This document shows positions 26,508 through 35,752 of a stretch of 64,000 nucleotides of DNA, piece by piece. The notes under the pieces are model-generated. The model made no database searches, was not told the origin of the DNA, and saw nothing but the letters and a program-made list of their open reading frames with translations. Position numbers and translations under genes: made by a program. The DNA comes from Oscillospiraceae bacterium. GTDB taxonomy: Bacteria > Bacillota > Clostridia > Oscillospirales > CAG-272. Each line of letters begins with the position of its first letter. Within the stretch, counting starts at the first letter, position 1. The stretch is from assembly GCA_015064585.1 (NCBI GenBank), contig SVRY01000008.1, positions 1 to 64,000 on the forward strand. Direction: 5' to 3'.

Positions 26508-27222
26508 AAACGATGCCCTGTCCCATTTACAGGACCGCATGGGGTATCATTTCCATAATCCCGAACTTTTAAAGGAAGCAATGACCCATTCTTCCTATGC
26601 CCACGAATACAAAGGATACCATCCCGTTTCCTGTAACGAGCGTCTGGAATTTTTGGGCGACTCGGTGGTCTCTTTGATCACCAGCAATCACATCTATACC
26701 AAATTTCCCAAGGAGGCAGAAGGATCGCTCTCCCGGCTGAGAGCCCTTGTGGTACGGGATACAGCGCTTGCCGACTATGCCCGCAGTTTGCAGATCGGAA
26801 AAGTACTGCTGCTTGGCCGCGGCGAGGATACCGCCGAAGGGCGGGACAAAAAATCCACTCTGGAAAACGCCTTTGAAGCCCTGGTGGGTGCCATCTTTTT
26901 GGACGGCGGCTATACAGCAGCAGAAGCATTTATGCTCCCTTTCATCCGCGATAAGGTGGAAGCTGCTCTTTCCATGGGCGAAACACGTGATTATAAAACC
27001 ATTCTGCAACAAATCATACAGCAAGCCCCGGGCGACCATTTGGAATATATTTTGGTTTCGCAGTACGGTCCCGATCATGACAAGACCTACGAAATGGAAG
27101 CCAGACTCAACAGCAATGTGATCGGACGCGGTAAAGGCCGATCCAAAAAACAAGCCGAACAAAGCGCCGCCGCCGACGCACTTCACTGGTTCGGCAATCC
27201 AAAACTCCATGAAAAAACATAA
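26488..27222 (+). CDS. rnc: ribonuclease III
   Basis: 244 residues. The signature NERLEFLGDSVVSL is intact, with the second acidic cluster ENAFEALVGAIFLDGGY. The C-terminal double-stranded RNA-binding domain covers about 165-240 (GRGKGRSKKQAEQSAAADAL). It processes rRNA precursors and structured mRNAs. It overlaps trmFO by 20 bases and the radical SAM gene by 14. Confidence 0.97.
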   Translation: MKQNYRENDALSHLQDRMGYHFHNPELLKEAMTHSSYAHEYKGYHPVSCNERLEFLGDSVVSLITSNHIYTKFPKEAEGSLSRLRALVVRDTALADYARSLQIGKVLLLGRGEDTAEGRDKKSTLENAFEALVGAIFLDGGYTAAEAFMLPFIRDKVEAALSMGETRDYKTILQQIIQQAPGDHLEYILVSQYGPDHDKTYEMEARLNSNVIGRGKGRSKKQAEQSAAADALHWFGNPKLHEKT

Positions 27223-28249
27223 AAACATACCCATTTTCATCCCCCACAGCGGTTGTCCAAACCAATGCGTATTTTGCAATCAAAAAACCATCTCGGCAAG
27301 CAGCGGTTACACGCTCCACTCGGTCAAGCAACAGATCGAAAACGCCCTTTCCACCATCCTTCCTGACTGCCGGACTGAAATCGCTTTCTTTGGAGGCAGT
27401 TTTACCGGTATCCCGCGGGATGAAATGACCGCACTGCTTGCCATTGCCAAGCAGTATAAGGATGACGGAAAGGTTTATGGTATTCGTCTTTCCACCCGTC
27501 CCGACTACATTTCAAAAGAGATTCTTTCCATTCTCGCCTGCTACGGTGTCACCGACATTGAACTTGGTGTACAGTCGCTTTCCGATAAAGTTTTGACCGC
27601 CTCCAAGAGAGGTCATACCGCCGCACAAACCGCCAGCGCATGCCGTTTGATCAAAGAACAAGGCAGCTTTACTTTAGTGGGGCAGATGATGCTGGGACTT
27701 CCCTTTTCCGAAAGGAAGGATGAGCTGGCAACCGCCAAGGGACTGTTTGATCTTGGAGTGGATGCCATTCGGATTTACCCCACGGTTGTACTGCGGGACA
27801 CCCCGCTTGAAAAAGAGCTTACCTGCCAAAACTATTCGCCGCTTCCTTTGGAACAGGCCGTGGAAATCACCGCCGATATTTTGGAAATGGCGTACCAAAG
27901 AGGCGTTGCTTGCCTGCGCGCAGGGCTTTGCGAAAACGAAACACTGCACAGCGAAGGAGGAATCGTACAAGGTCCCTTCCACCCCGCATTTGGAGAACTG
28001 GCAATCTCCGAGGTTTTTTACCGCCGCATGGCAAATCAAATGGAAAAATTTTCGTGTTTGCATAAAAACATACACATTATAATACCAATAGGTGCGCTTT
28101 CCAAGGCGATCGGCCAAAAGCGCTGCAATTATCACCGACTGATGGAACGGTTTTCCTGCCAAAAGATCCGTTTCACAGAATCGGCAGACCTAACAGGAAT
28201 TGAGGTCTGCATACAGGAGGATAGCAAACTTGCGTCTCAAATCACTTGA
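27209..28249 (+). CDS. radical SAM protein, Elp3-like N-terminal domain
   Basis: 346 residues. The [4Fe-4S] motif is C-x3-C-x2-C in PHSGCPNQCVFCNQ near residue 16-23, followed by FGGSFTGI, LSTRPDYI and ELGVQSLSD, the core strands of the Elp3/MiaB-type radical SAM barrel. The acetyltransferase domain of true Elp3 is absent. Proteins of this type lie between rnc and smc in many Clostridia; their substrate is unknown. No ribosome site is obvious, and the overlap with rnc suggests coupled translation. Confidence 0.85.
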   Translation: MKKHKNIPIFIPHSGCPNQCVFCNQKTISASSGYTLHSVKQQIENALSTILPDCRTEIAFFGGSFTGIPRDEMTALLAIAKQYKDDGKVYGIRLSTRPDYISKEILSILACYGVTDIELGVQSLSDKVLTASKRGHTAAQTASACRLIKEQGSFTLVGQMMLGLPFSERKDELATAKGLFDLGVDAIRIYPTVVLRDTPLEKELTCQNYSPLPLEQAVEITADILEMAYQRGVACLRAGLCENETLHSEGGIVQGPFHPAFGELAISEVFYRRMANQMEKFSCLHKNIHIIIPIGALSKAIGQKRCNYHRLMERFSCQKIRFTESADLTGIEVCIQEDSKLASQIT

Positions 28250-31200
28250 ATTACAAGGCTTTAAGTCCTTTCCGGACCGCACGAAACTGAATATTGATAC
28301 CGGTATGACCATTGTAGTAGGACCCAACGGAAGCGGTAAATCCAACATTTCAGATGCCATTCGCTGGGTGCTTGGCGAACTGTCCAGTAAAAACATCCGC
28401 GGAACCAAAATGGAGGATGTCATTTTTGCAGGCACCGATGCGCGCCGTCCCATGGGCTACGCCGAGGTCTCTTTGACCTTTGACAACACCGTTGGAGAAC
28501 AACTGCCCGTGGACTACGACGAGGTCACCGTCACCCGAAAGTACTACCGTTCGGGCGACAGCGAATATATGATCAACCGCAAACCGGTGCGTTTAAAGGA
28601 TATCACCGAACTGTTTATGAACACAGGGCTCGGCAAATCGGGATATTCCATTATCGGTCAAGGCAGAATTGCCGAAATCATCTCTAAAAAAAGCGAAGAC
28701 CGCCGCGGCATTTTTGAGGAAGCTGCGGGTATTTCCAAATACCGATATAAGAAGAATGAGGCAGAACGAAAGCTAAAAGATGCCTCGGAAAATCTGGACA
28801 GAGTACGGGATATACTTTCCGAACTGGAAGGCAGAGTGGAGCCGCTACGCAAAGACAGTGAAAAAGCAAAAAAGTATTTAGAACTTGCCACTGCAAAAAA
28901 AGAGGCAGATGTATCCCTTTGGCTGTACGAGATCGACTCTGTCAGAGAACGTAATCAAAAATTGCAAGACGACTTTTCTATCGCAGAACACACATTGGAA
29001 ATGGCAAATGACAGCATTTCAGCCCTTGACCAGCGAAGCGAACGTCTTTCCGCACTGAGCCAAGAAAACAGGCTGCAGGGAGAAACTCTGCGACGTGAAC
29101 TGTCTAAACTGACCGAAGATAAGCATGCCCTTGAAAGCGGAGAACTGTTGGGACAGAGAGATTTAGGCTATCTGCGCTCTGAAAAGACCCGCCTGGAAGT
29201 AGAAATTGAGCATAAAACTGCCCAAGGAAAACAAGCCTGCGATAAAATGGCAGAGCTTGACCAGAAACGCGTAACTGTAAAAAAGACACAAGATGAATTG
29301 GATGTCTGCCTTGACGAAAATGCAAAGATACTGGCGCAATATCGTGAAAGTATCTCTGCCAAAGATGCAGAAAAGGAACAGACCACCCTTTTGTGGGAAG
29401 AAACACGCGCCGCCCTTGCCGATCGGCGCATGGAACTGTCCGCGCTGGACAGCTCCACGGACTTAACCGACGAGCGCCGTCACGAGATCGAAGAGCAGAT
29501 CGCGCACATTTCGGCACAGATTCAAGAGACAGGCAAACGAAAGCTGGAGTCGGATACCACGCTGAAACTGTACAGCGAGAAACTGGATGGCGCAAAGCAT
29601 GCCATTGAACAAAACGATACAGCCCTTGCCGCGCTTGATGATAAATATACCTCCCTTTCCCATGCCATCGATCAAAATACCATTACGCAACAGACCATCA
29701 AGGAACGCGTGACGCTATTAAAACGCATGGAAGAGCATTTTGAAGGCTATGCGGGCAGTGTTCGCTTTATCATGGAAAACGCCGCTAAAGATAAACTGCA
29801 GGGTATTTACGGTCCTGTTTCCAAAGTGATTTCGGTGGACGCCAAATACAGTCTTGCCATTGAAACTGCACTGGGCGGCAATCTGCAAAACATCATAACA
29901 GAAAACGACCATGCGGCAAAAGCCGCCATGGCACTGCTCAAACAGCAAAATGCGGGCAGAGCTACCTTCTATCCGTTGACCACCATGCGCCCCTCCCATT
30001 TGGATGCCTCACCCGAACAGCTGAAAGTTTACCAAGGATATATCGGCACTGCCGACACACTGCTACAGTATGACCGAAAATTTCACCCGGTTATTTCCAA
30101 TCTGTTGGGTCGGACCGTGATCTGCGATACCATCCACAATGCGGGCGAGATCGCGCGTGCCTTTGGATATCGATTCCGTATCGTAACCCTGGACGGACAG
30201 ATCATCAACGCGGGAGGCTCCTTCACCGGCGGTTCTGCCAAACGGGATACCGGCATTCTCACAAGAGCAGGCGAAATACGCAGGTTGGAAGAACAACTGG
30301 CGGCACTAAATAAACAAACGCTCTCTCAAAAAGAATCTCTTGTTTCCTTACAAAAGGAAATAAGTCTATATGAGAATCAGAAAGCAAACGCCGCGCAGGA
30401 AGCGGATATTTTGCAGGTCATGTACAATGCTGAAGACACCCAAAATAAGATTCTGCAAGCCAAACTGGATTCCGACAGCCAAGCCCTGTTGCAACAGCGT
30501 CAAACCTTGGAGGGACTGGACAAGCAGGGAGACACCTACCGTCAAAAACGTCAAGCTCTTTTGGCATCGGCAAACGAACTGGAAGAAAAGATCACCTGCA
30601 TACAGCAGCAACTCAGTGAGATCACTGCAAAGGGCAAAGAATTGGGGCAAAATCTTGATCTTGCCATTGACGAAAAGAATGCCTTGCTCATGCGCGCCGC
30701 AGGCTGTAAAAAAGATCTGGAAATTATAGAAAACGAGATTGAGAGCACGATGGCTCTGATGGCTGCCACCGCTGCCGATATCGAAGCCTTCCATGAAAAA
30801 TTAAAGCAAACTGCCGAAAAGCAACTGTTAACCGAAGATAAACTCAAGGAAAGCAAGAATGCACTGGAAACAGTCTGCCATGAGATCAAAAAATTGGAAG
30901 CCGGCATCAAAGCACTTTCAGATGAAGGTATGACCCTTGAAAAACAGCTTTCCGATCTGCGTCTGGAACAAAAGGAAAAAACACGACACCGCGAAATCGT
31001 ATTGCGGGAATATACCAGGCTGGAAAGCGCACTGAGCACTGTCACTGCCGAGCAGGATAAATACACAAGCCGCCTTTGGGACGAATACGAATTGACCTAT
31101 TCCGCCGCAAAGGAGCTGGGCTACCCCGCAGTCAACGAGGAAAACCGCCAAAGCGTTGCCTCTTTGCAAAATAAACTGCGCAACCGCATTCGTGAACTGG

Positions 31201-31823
31201 GGTCGGTCAATGTTAACGCCATAGAAGAATATACCGAGGTCAAAACACGGTTCGATTTCCTTTCCAAGCAATCTGCTGACTTAACAAAATCCAAACAGGA
31301 TCTGCTGGACATCATATTCAAACTGGAAAAAGAAATGCGTGAACGCTTCACTACCGTATTCAACGCCATCAATGAAAACTTCCACCATGTCTTTTCGGAA
31401 CTGTTTGGCGGCGGAACAGCGGAGCTAAAGCTCACCGAGCCTGACAATGTACTGGAAAGCGGCATTGAGATCAATGTAGCCCCTCCCGGCAAGATCATCA
31501 AGAGCCTTTCCCTGCTCTCGGGCGGCGAACAGGTCTTTGTGGCAATTGCCATCTTCTTTGCCATTTTGCGGGTCAACCCAGCACCCTTCTGTCTGCTAGA
31601 CGAAATTGAGGCGGCACTGGATGAAGTAAACGTATCGCGCTTTGCCACCTACGCCAAACGCTTCTCCGATAAAACTCAATTTATTATCATCACCCACCGC
31701 CGCGGCACCATGGAAGAAGCCGACACCATGTATGGAGTCACCATGCAGGAGAGAGGCATTTCCCGCGTACTTTCGCTGAATGTCAACGAGGCGGAACAAA
31801 AAATAGGAATGGAACTGAAATAA
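28230..31823 (+). CDS. smc: chromosome segregation protein SMC (TTG start)
   Basis: 1197 residues. The start is TTG 28230, nine bases after AGGAGG, giving the family opening LRLKSLELQGFKSFPDRTKL; a frame-open TTG ten codons earlier has no ribosome site. Walker A is GPNGSGKS, the signature LSGGEQ (SMC proteins usually have LSGGER) and Walker B CLLDEIEAALDE. Two long coiled-coil arms (about 165-500 and 660-1000) flank a hinge with GAIYGPVSKVI-like and GGSFTGGSA sequence. It forms the condensin ring with ScpA and ScpB, which are not in this window. It overlaps the previous gene by 20 bases. Confidence 0.96.
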   Translation: MRLKSLELQGFKSFPDRTKLNIDTGMTIVVGPNGSGKSNISDAIRWVLGELSSKNIRGTKMEDVIFAGTDARRPMGYAEVSLTFDNTVGEQLPVDYDEVTVTRKYYRSGDSEYMINRKPVRLKDITELFMNTGLGKSGYSIIGQGRIAEIISKKSEDRRGIFEEAAGISKYRYKKNEAERKLKDASENLDRVRDILSELEGRVEPLRKDSEKAKKYLELATAKKEADVSLWLYEIDSVRERNQKLQDDFSIAEHTLEMANDSISALDQRSERLSALSQENRLQGETLRRELSKLTEDKHALESGELLGQRDLGYLRSEKTRLEVEIEHKTAQGKQACDKMAELDQKRVTVKKTQDELDVCLDENAKILAQYRESISAKDAEKEQTTLLWEETRAALADRRMELSALDSSTDLTDERRHEIEEQIAHISAQIQETGKRKLESDTTLKLYSEKLDGAKHAIEQNDTALAALDDKYTSLSHAIDQNTITQQTIKERVTLLKRMEEHFEGYAGSVRFIMENAAKDKLQGIYGPVSKVISVDAKYSLAIETALGGNLQNIITENDHAAKAAMALLKQQNAGRATFYPLTTMRPSHLDASPEQLKVYQGYIGTADTLLQYDRKFHPVISNLLGRTVICDTIHNAGEIARAFGYRFRIVTLDGQIINAGGSFTGGSAKRDTGILTRAGEIRRLEEQLAALNKQTLSQKESLVSLQKEISLYENQKANAAQEADILQVMYNAEDTQNKILQAKLDSDSQALLQQRQTLEGLDKQGDTYRQKRQALLASANELEEKITCIQQQLSEITAKGKELGQNLDLAIDEKNALLMRAAGCKKDLEIIENEIESTMALMAATAADIEAFHEKLKQTAEKQLLTEDKLKESKNALETVCHEIKKLEAGIKALSDEGMTLEKQLSDLRLEQKEKTRHREIVLREYTRLESALSTVTAEQDKYTSRLWDEYELTYSAAKELGYPAVNEENRQSVASLQNKLRNRIRELGSVNVNAIEEYTEVKTRFDFLSKQSADLTKSKQDLLDIIFKLEKEMRERFTTVFNAINENFHHVFSELFGGGTAELKLTEPDNVLESGIEINVAPPGKIIKSLSLLSGGEQVFVAIAIFFAILRVNPAPFCLLDEIEAALDEVNVSRFATYAKRFSDKTQFIIITHRRGTMEEADTMYGVTMQERGISRVLSLNVNEAEQKIGMELK

Positions 31824-31824
31824 T

Positions 31825-32754
31825 ATGGGATTTTTTGAAAAACTGAAACAAGGACTAACCAAAACCAAAAACTCGGTATTCGGACAGGTGCACAGTCTGT
31901 TTAAAAATATGCGCCGTGTGGACGAAGATCTGCTGGAAGAACTGGAAGAACTGCTCATTATGGCAGATTGCGGTTATACCTCCACTGAGATCATCATTGA
32001 ACGCCTGCGCGATACCCTGAAAGAACGAAAGGTTCAGGGCGGCGAAGAAGCACTGGAAATTTTAAAAGAAATTCTTTGCGATATGATCGGAAAGGATACT
32101 CCTCTCCAATTGAATACTACCCCCTCTGTCATTCTGGTCATCGGAGTCAATGGCGTGGGTAAGACCACATCCATTGCCAAAATTGCTGCACAACTGAAAA
32201 GTCAAGGCAAAAAAGTGGTGCTTGCTGCCGCTGATACCTTCCGCGCAGGTGCCATCGATCAACTGAAAATCTGGGCTGACCGCGTAGGGGTTGATATCAT
32301 TGCCCAGCAAGAAGGCTCCGACCCTGCCGCTGTGGTATATGACGCAGCCGGTGCTGCCAAAAAGCGGGGAGCCGATGTTCTGATCGTAGATACCGCCGGA
32401 CGTCTCCATAATAAAAAGAATCTTATGGATGAACTTGCTAAAATCAACCGTGTGCTTTCCAAGGAACTGCCCGATGCCAGCCGTGAAAACCTCTTGGTGG
32501 TAGATGCCACCACTGGGCAGAATGCTGTCATTCAGGCAAAAGAATTCAAAAACGCCGCCGATATTACCGGTCTTGTTATGACCAAGCTGGACGGAACCGC
32601 AAAGGGCGGCATTCTGTTCTCCATCAAGGAAGAACTGAACATTCCCGTTAAATTTATCGGTGTTGGCGAAAAGGTAGACGATCTGCAGCCCTTCTCTGCC
32701 AAGGAATTTGTGGACGCTCTCTTTGAAAAGAGTGAGAAAGTAGGCTTGGAATAA
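31825..32754 (+). CDS. ftsY: signal recognition particle receptor FtsY
   Basis: 309 residues. NG-domain GTPase motifs: GVNGVGKTTSIAKIA, DTFRAGAIDQL, DTAGRLHNKKNLMDEL, TKLDGTAKGG and GVGEKVDDLQPF. The acidic A domain of E. coli FtsY is missing, as is usual in Firmicutes. It receives ribosome-nascent chains from SRP at the membrane. It begins one base after the smc stop and its own stop overlaps rdgB (TAATG). Confidence 0.97.
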   Translation: MGFFEKLKQGLTKTKNSVFGQVHSLFKNMRRVDEDLLEELEELLIMADCGYTSTEIIIERLRDTLKERKVQGGEEALEILKEILCDMIGKDTPLQLNTTPSVILVIGVNGVGKTTSIAKIAAQLKSQGKKVVLAAADTFRAGAIDQLKIWADRVGVDIIAQQEGSDPAAVVYDAAGAAKKRGADVLIVDTAGRLHNKKNLMDELAKINRVLSKELPDASRENLLVVDATTGQNAVIQAKEFKNAADITGLVMTKLDGTAKGGILFSIKEELNIPVKFIGVGEKVDDLQPFSAKEFVDALFEKSEKVGLE

Positions 32755-33413
32755 TGAAATTGAAATTCGTCATCGCCTCGGGCAACAAGCACAAGATCGA
32801 GGAGATCAAAGCCATTTTGCAAAGCGAGCTTGACTGTGAAATTTCGGTCATTTCCATGAAGGAAGCGGGCTTTACCGAAGACATTGAGGAAAACGGCACC
32901 ACTTTCTTTGATAACGCTTACATCAAAGCAAATGCCCTGAAAAATGAATCATGGTTTTCCATTGCGGACGATTCGGGACTGTCGGTGGACTGTCTTGACG
33001 GTGCGCCGGGAGTATATTCCGCACGCTTTGCAGGAGAACCCTGCAACGACAAAAACAACAATAATAAGCTACTGTCTTTGATGGAAAACGTGCCCGCCGA
33101 AAAAAGAACGGCACATTTCGATTCCGTCATCGTTTGCATCACCCCGGACGGTGACTGTATTTCTGCCATGGGCAGATGCCCCGGTACCATCTTGACCGCC
33201 CCCCGCGGTACGGGTGGCTTCGGCTACGATCCCCTTTTCTATTACGAGTCCCTTAACAAAACCTTTGCGGAACTTACCGCAGAAGAAAAAAACAGCATCA
33301 GCCACCGCGCAAAGAGCATGCATGCCTTTGCAGGGGAATTGAAAAAATACTTGAAGAATTTTGCGAATTTACTGAAAAAACACTTGGAGGAACACACCGA
33401 TGTTAACAAGTAA
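32754..33413 (+). CDS. rdgB: XTP/dITP pyrophosphatase (RdgB/HAM1)
   Basis: 219 residues. Family motifs: VIASGNKHKIEEIK, TFFDNAYIKANAL, DDSGLSVDCLDGAPGVYSAR and GTGGFGYDPLFY. It hydrolyses non-canonical purine triphosphates to keep inosine and xanthosine out of DNA. The last ~20 residues extend slightly past the usual end and overlap yhbY by 14 bases. Confidence 0.96.
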   Translation: MKLKFVIASGNKHKIEEIKAILQSELDCEISVISMKEAGFTEDIEENGTTFFDNAYIKANALKNESWFSIADDSGLSVDCLDGAPGVYSARFAGEPCNDKNNNNKLLSLMENVPAEKRTAHFDSVIVCITPDGDCISAMGRCPGTILTAPRGTGGFGYDPLFYYESLNKTFAELTAEEKNSISHRAKSMHAFAGELKKYLKNFANLLKKHLEEHTDVNK

Positions 33414-33825
33414 GCAACGCGCTTTTTTGCGCAGTAAAGCCACTGCCTTTGAACCTATTTTGCAGGTGGGCAAGGGGGGAGTCAGCGAAAACATGCTGAT
33501 CCTTGTGGAAAAGGCGCTGGATGCCCGTGAACTGATCAAAGTTCACGTACTTGAAAACTGTGAATACACCGCAAGAGAAGCCGCAGACGGCATTGCTGAG
33601 GCTGTCGGTGCAGATGTCGTGCAAGTAATCGGAAGAAAATTCGTTCTCTTCCGCATTTCCCCCGAAAATAGAACCTATGACCTTTTGAATTTCACCGTAC
33701 TGGAAAAAGAAAAGGAAAAGAAAAGAGATACCAAAACAACTGAACCCAAAAGCAGTAAGCGGCCCGCAGGCAAGCCTGCCCCCGCTGCCAAATCACGTTA
33801 TACCATCGAGAAGAAAAAGAAATGA
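33400..33825 (+). CDS. yhbY: YhbY/CRM-domain RNA-binding protein with basic tail
   Basis: 141 residues. The CRM domain spans about 1-97 (LTSKQRAFLRSKATAFEPILQVGKGG; with GKGG as the conserved loop). YhbY proteins associate with pre-50S ribosomes. The C-terminal ~40 residues are an added Lys/Pro-rich tail (EKEKEKKRDTKTTEPKSSK) that is absent from the ~95-residue canonical form and is probably disordered and RNA-binding. Ribosome site GGAGG; the stop overlaps nadD (ATGA). Confidence 0.92.
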   Translation: MLTSKQRAFLRSKATAFEPILQVGKGGVSENMLILVEKALDARELIKVHVLENCEYTAREAADGIAEAVGADVVQVIGRKFVLFRISPENRTYDLLNFTVLEKEKEKKRDTKTTEPKSSKRPAGKPAPAAKSRYTIEKKKK

Positions 33826-35051
33826 GGCGCCTTGGTATTTACGGCGGCAGTTTTTCTCCCCCGCATTTGGGGCATCTGTATGCTGCACGGCATTTCTACG
33901 ATGAAGCAAAACTGGACGCTCTCCTTGTCATGCCGGCAGGCAAGCCCCCCCATAAAGCATTGGATGGGGGCGCTATGGATCATGACCGGATGGAAATGAC
34001 CCGCCTTCTCTTTTCCAAAGAAAATGAGCAGGATCGCAATATCAGCGTTTCGGACTATGAATACCTGCAAGCAGGTGCCAGTTATACCTATCTGACCCTA
34101 AAACATTTTGCATCCCCGGATACCGAACTGTATTTTCTTTGCGGAAGCGATATGTTTCTTTCACTGGAAACATGGAAAAATCCCGATATCATTTTTTCGC
34201 TGGCAACTATTTTTTGCTGTTCCCGCAAAGAAGACGACAGGAATATCTTGCTTTCCAAAAAAGCATACTATGAAAAAAACTACGGTGCTAGAATTATAGT
34301 TTCCCGGGCTCCTGCCTTTCCCATCTCCTCAAGCGAACTGCGGGAACATCTGAGTATGGATGCGTCGGTATCTGACTATCTGTCAAAAGAAGTACTGGAC
34401 TATATACAAAAGCATAAACTGTACGGTTGCGGCGATAACCTGCCCGCACTGCGCCGCTTTGTAAAAAACAAACTCAGCGCTGCACGCTTTTGCCATATCC
34501 TTGGAGTAGAAAAGGAATGCTTTTATCTCGGATCGATCTGCAAACTAAACCAAGAAGAACTGCTTTCCCTGCGCCGTGCGGCACTGCTGCACGATATCAC
34601 CCATGAAATGTCTGTACAGGACCAGATCGCGCTCATGCAAAGCTATGGTGTTTCGCCTGCCCCCAATGCCGCAGTACATCCGAGCGTTTTGCACCAATAT
34701 TCGGGCGCAGCATACGTGGAAAATGAATTTGATTTTTCCCCTGCTGTTTCGCGCGCCATTGCCTGCCATACCACAGGAAGCGAAGATATGTCTCTTTCGG
34801 ATCGTATTCTCTGCCTGAGCGACTACATTGAAGAAGGCAGACTGTACCCCGACTGCGCGGATCTAAGAAAAAGAGTACACAATACCATCACCCCCGAAAA
34901 CGCAGAAGCGATCATAGAAGAAGCAATGCTGATCTATTTTGAACGCACTCTTTCGCATTTACGGAACAAAGGATGTGAAATTCATCCCCAAACACTGTAT
35001 TCCTATCGTAAACTTTTGGAAAATACTCTTGTCAAGACAAGAATTTTGTGA
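33822..35051 (+). CDS. nadD: NadD nicotinate-nucleotide adenylyltransferase fused to a YqeK HD domain
   Basis: 409 residues in one frame. Residues ~1-200 are NadD (GIYGGSFSPPHLGHL with the HxGH nucleotide-transferase motif; MPAGKPPHK; ISSSELRE). Residues ~205-395 are an HD-superfamily hydrolase like YqeK (RFCHILGVE..., RRAALLHDITHEM, HPSVLHQYSGA, AIACHTTG), a diadenosine tetraphosphatase family. NadD and YqeK are usually separate adjacent genes; here they are one polypeptide. NadD makes deamido-NAD. rsfS follows, as in the common nadD-yqeK-rsfS order. Confidence 0.93.
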   Translation: MRRLGIYGGSFSPPHLGHLYAARHFYDEAKLDALLVMPAGKPPHKALDGGAMDHDRMEMTRLLFSKENEQDRNISVSDYEYLQAGASYTYLTLKHFASPDTELYFLCGSDMFLSLETWKNPDIIFSLATIFCCSRKEDDRNILLSKKAYYEKNYGARIIVSRAPAFPISSSELREHLSMDASVSDYLSKEVLDYIQKHKLYGCGDNLPALRRFVKNKLSAARFCHILGVEKECFYLGSICKLNQEELLSLRRAALLHDITHEMSVQDQIALMQSYGVSPAPNAAVHPSVLHQYSGAAYVENEFDFSPAVSRAIACHTTGSEDMSLSDRILCLSDYIEEGRLYPDCADLRKRVHNTITPENAEAIIEEAMLIYFERTLSHLRNKGCEIHPQTLYSYRKLLENTLVKTRIL

Positions 35052-35057
35052 TAGAAT
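35029..35057 (+). promoter_or_regulatory. promoter of rsfS inside the end of nadD-yqeK
   Basis: TTGTCA (35029-35034), 17-base spacer, TAGAAT (35052-35057), 30 bases before the rsfS ATG. CTTGTC-AA-GACAAG, a perfect short inverted repeat (35028-35041), overlaps the -35. Confidence 0.65.
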
Positions 35058-35087
35058 ATTACATTATGTAAGAAAGGAACCGAAAAA

Positions 35088-35483
35088 ATGGAAGAAATAA
35101 AAAACATTGAGGATCTGTCAAATGCAGAGCCCCTAACCATTGCCAAAAAACTGATCTCTATCCTGGATGAAAAGGACGCAAAGGGCATTAAACTGCTTCA
35201 CGTGGAAGATCAGACCATCCTTTGTGACTATTTCATCATTTGTAACGGTAACTCCAATACCCAGATCAAATCCTACGCAGGCGAACTGGAATATAAAATG
35301 GGCCTTTGCGGCGTTGATCCTCGCAGTATCGAAGGTTATGCCGAGGCAACCTGGGTCGTTATGGACTACGGCTCAGTCATTGTCCATATCTTCAACCGCG
35401 AAACCAGAATGTTCTATAACCTGGAAAAACTCTGGAGCGACTCCACCGAAGTGGACATCAGCGACCTTGTAACTGAAAAATAA
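35088..35483 (+). CDS. rsfS: ribosomal silencing factor RsfS
   Basis: 131 residues. Family motifs: ISILDEKDAKGI, DYFIICNGNSNTQIKSYAGELE, GYAEATWVVMDYGSVIVHIF and FYNLEKLW. It binds L14 and blocks subunit joining under starvation. AAGGAACC ribosome site. Confidence 0.96.
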   Translation: MEEIKNIEDLSNAEPLTIAKKLISILDEKDAKGIKLLHVEDQTILCDYFIICNGNSNTQIKSYAGELEYKMGLCGVDPRSIEGYAEATWVVMDYGSVIVHIFNRETRMFYNLEKLWSDSTEVDISDLVTEK

Positions 35484-35752
35484 TTTTTGAAAAGAGATAT
35501 TAGCGTGAAAGATTGTCACTCGGTTAATAACACTTATCCATTCACGCTGCGAATTGGCGTGAAGGAATGCTTATAAATAAGTGCAACCTATTTATTCACG
35601 CCCTTAATTTAGAAAAAATGATCTCATTTTTTTAAATTGAATAACACTTTAAATGTACTGGGTCCCATCCCATTTTTACCCCCTTTTAGGGAGGCACAAA
35701 AATTCAATGACACTATTTATACTGACGCATTCACGTCAGATTGGAGATTAAA
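35484..35752 (+). promoter_or_regulatory. structured leuS leader with two similar hairpins
   Basis: 269 bases without a gene. Two hairpin units are in tandem: GCGTGAA (35503-35509) pairs with TTCACGC (35541-35547), and GGCGTGAA (35556-35563) pairs with TTCACGCC (35595-35602). Each encloses a shorter inner palindrome (GTTAATAAC; CTTAT-AA-ATAAG). An AAAAAATGA/TCATTTTTT hairpin (35613-35632) and a small TGACG/CGTCA hairpin just before the GGAG ribosome site follow. A T-box would be expected for leuS, but no TGGNACCGCG sequence is present. Function is unknown. Confidence 0.6.

Noticed and set aside
35484-35752. T-box riboswitch before leuS
   Set aside because: The conserved TGGNACCGCG segment and a terminator/antiterminator pair were not found. 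Only the duplicated hairpins are reported.
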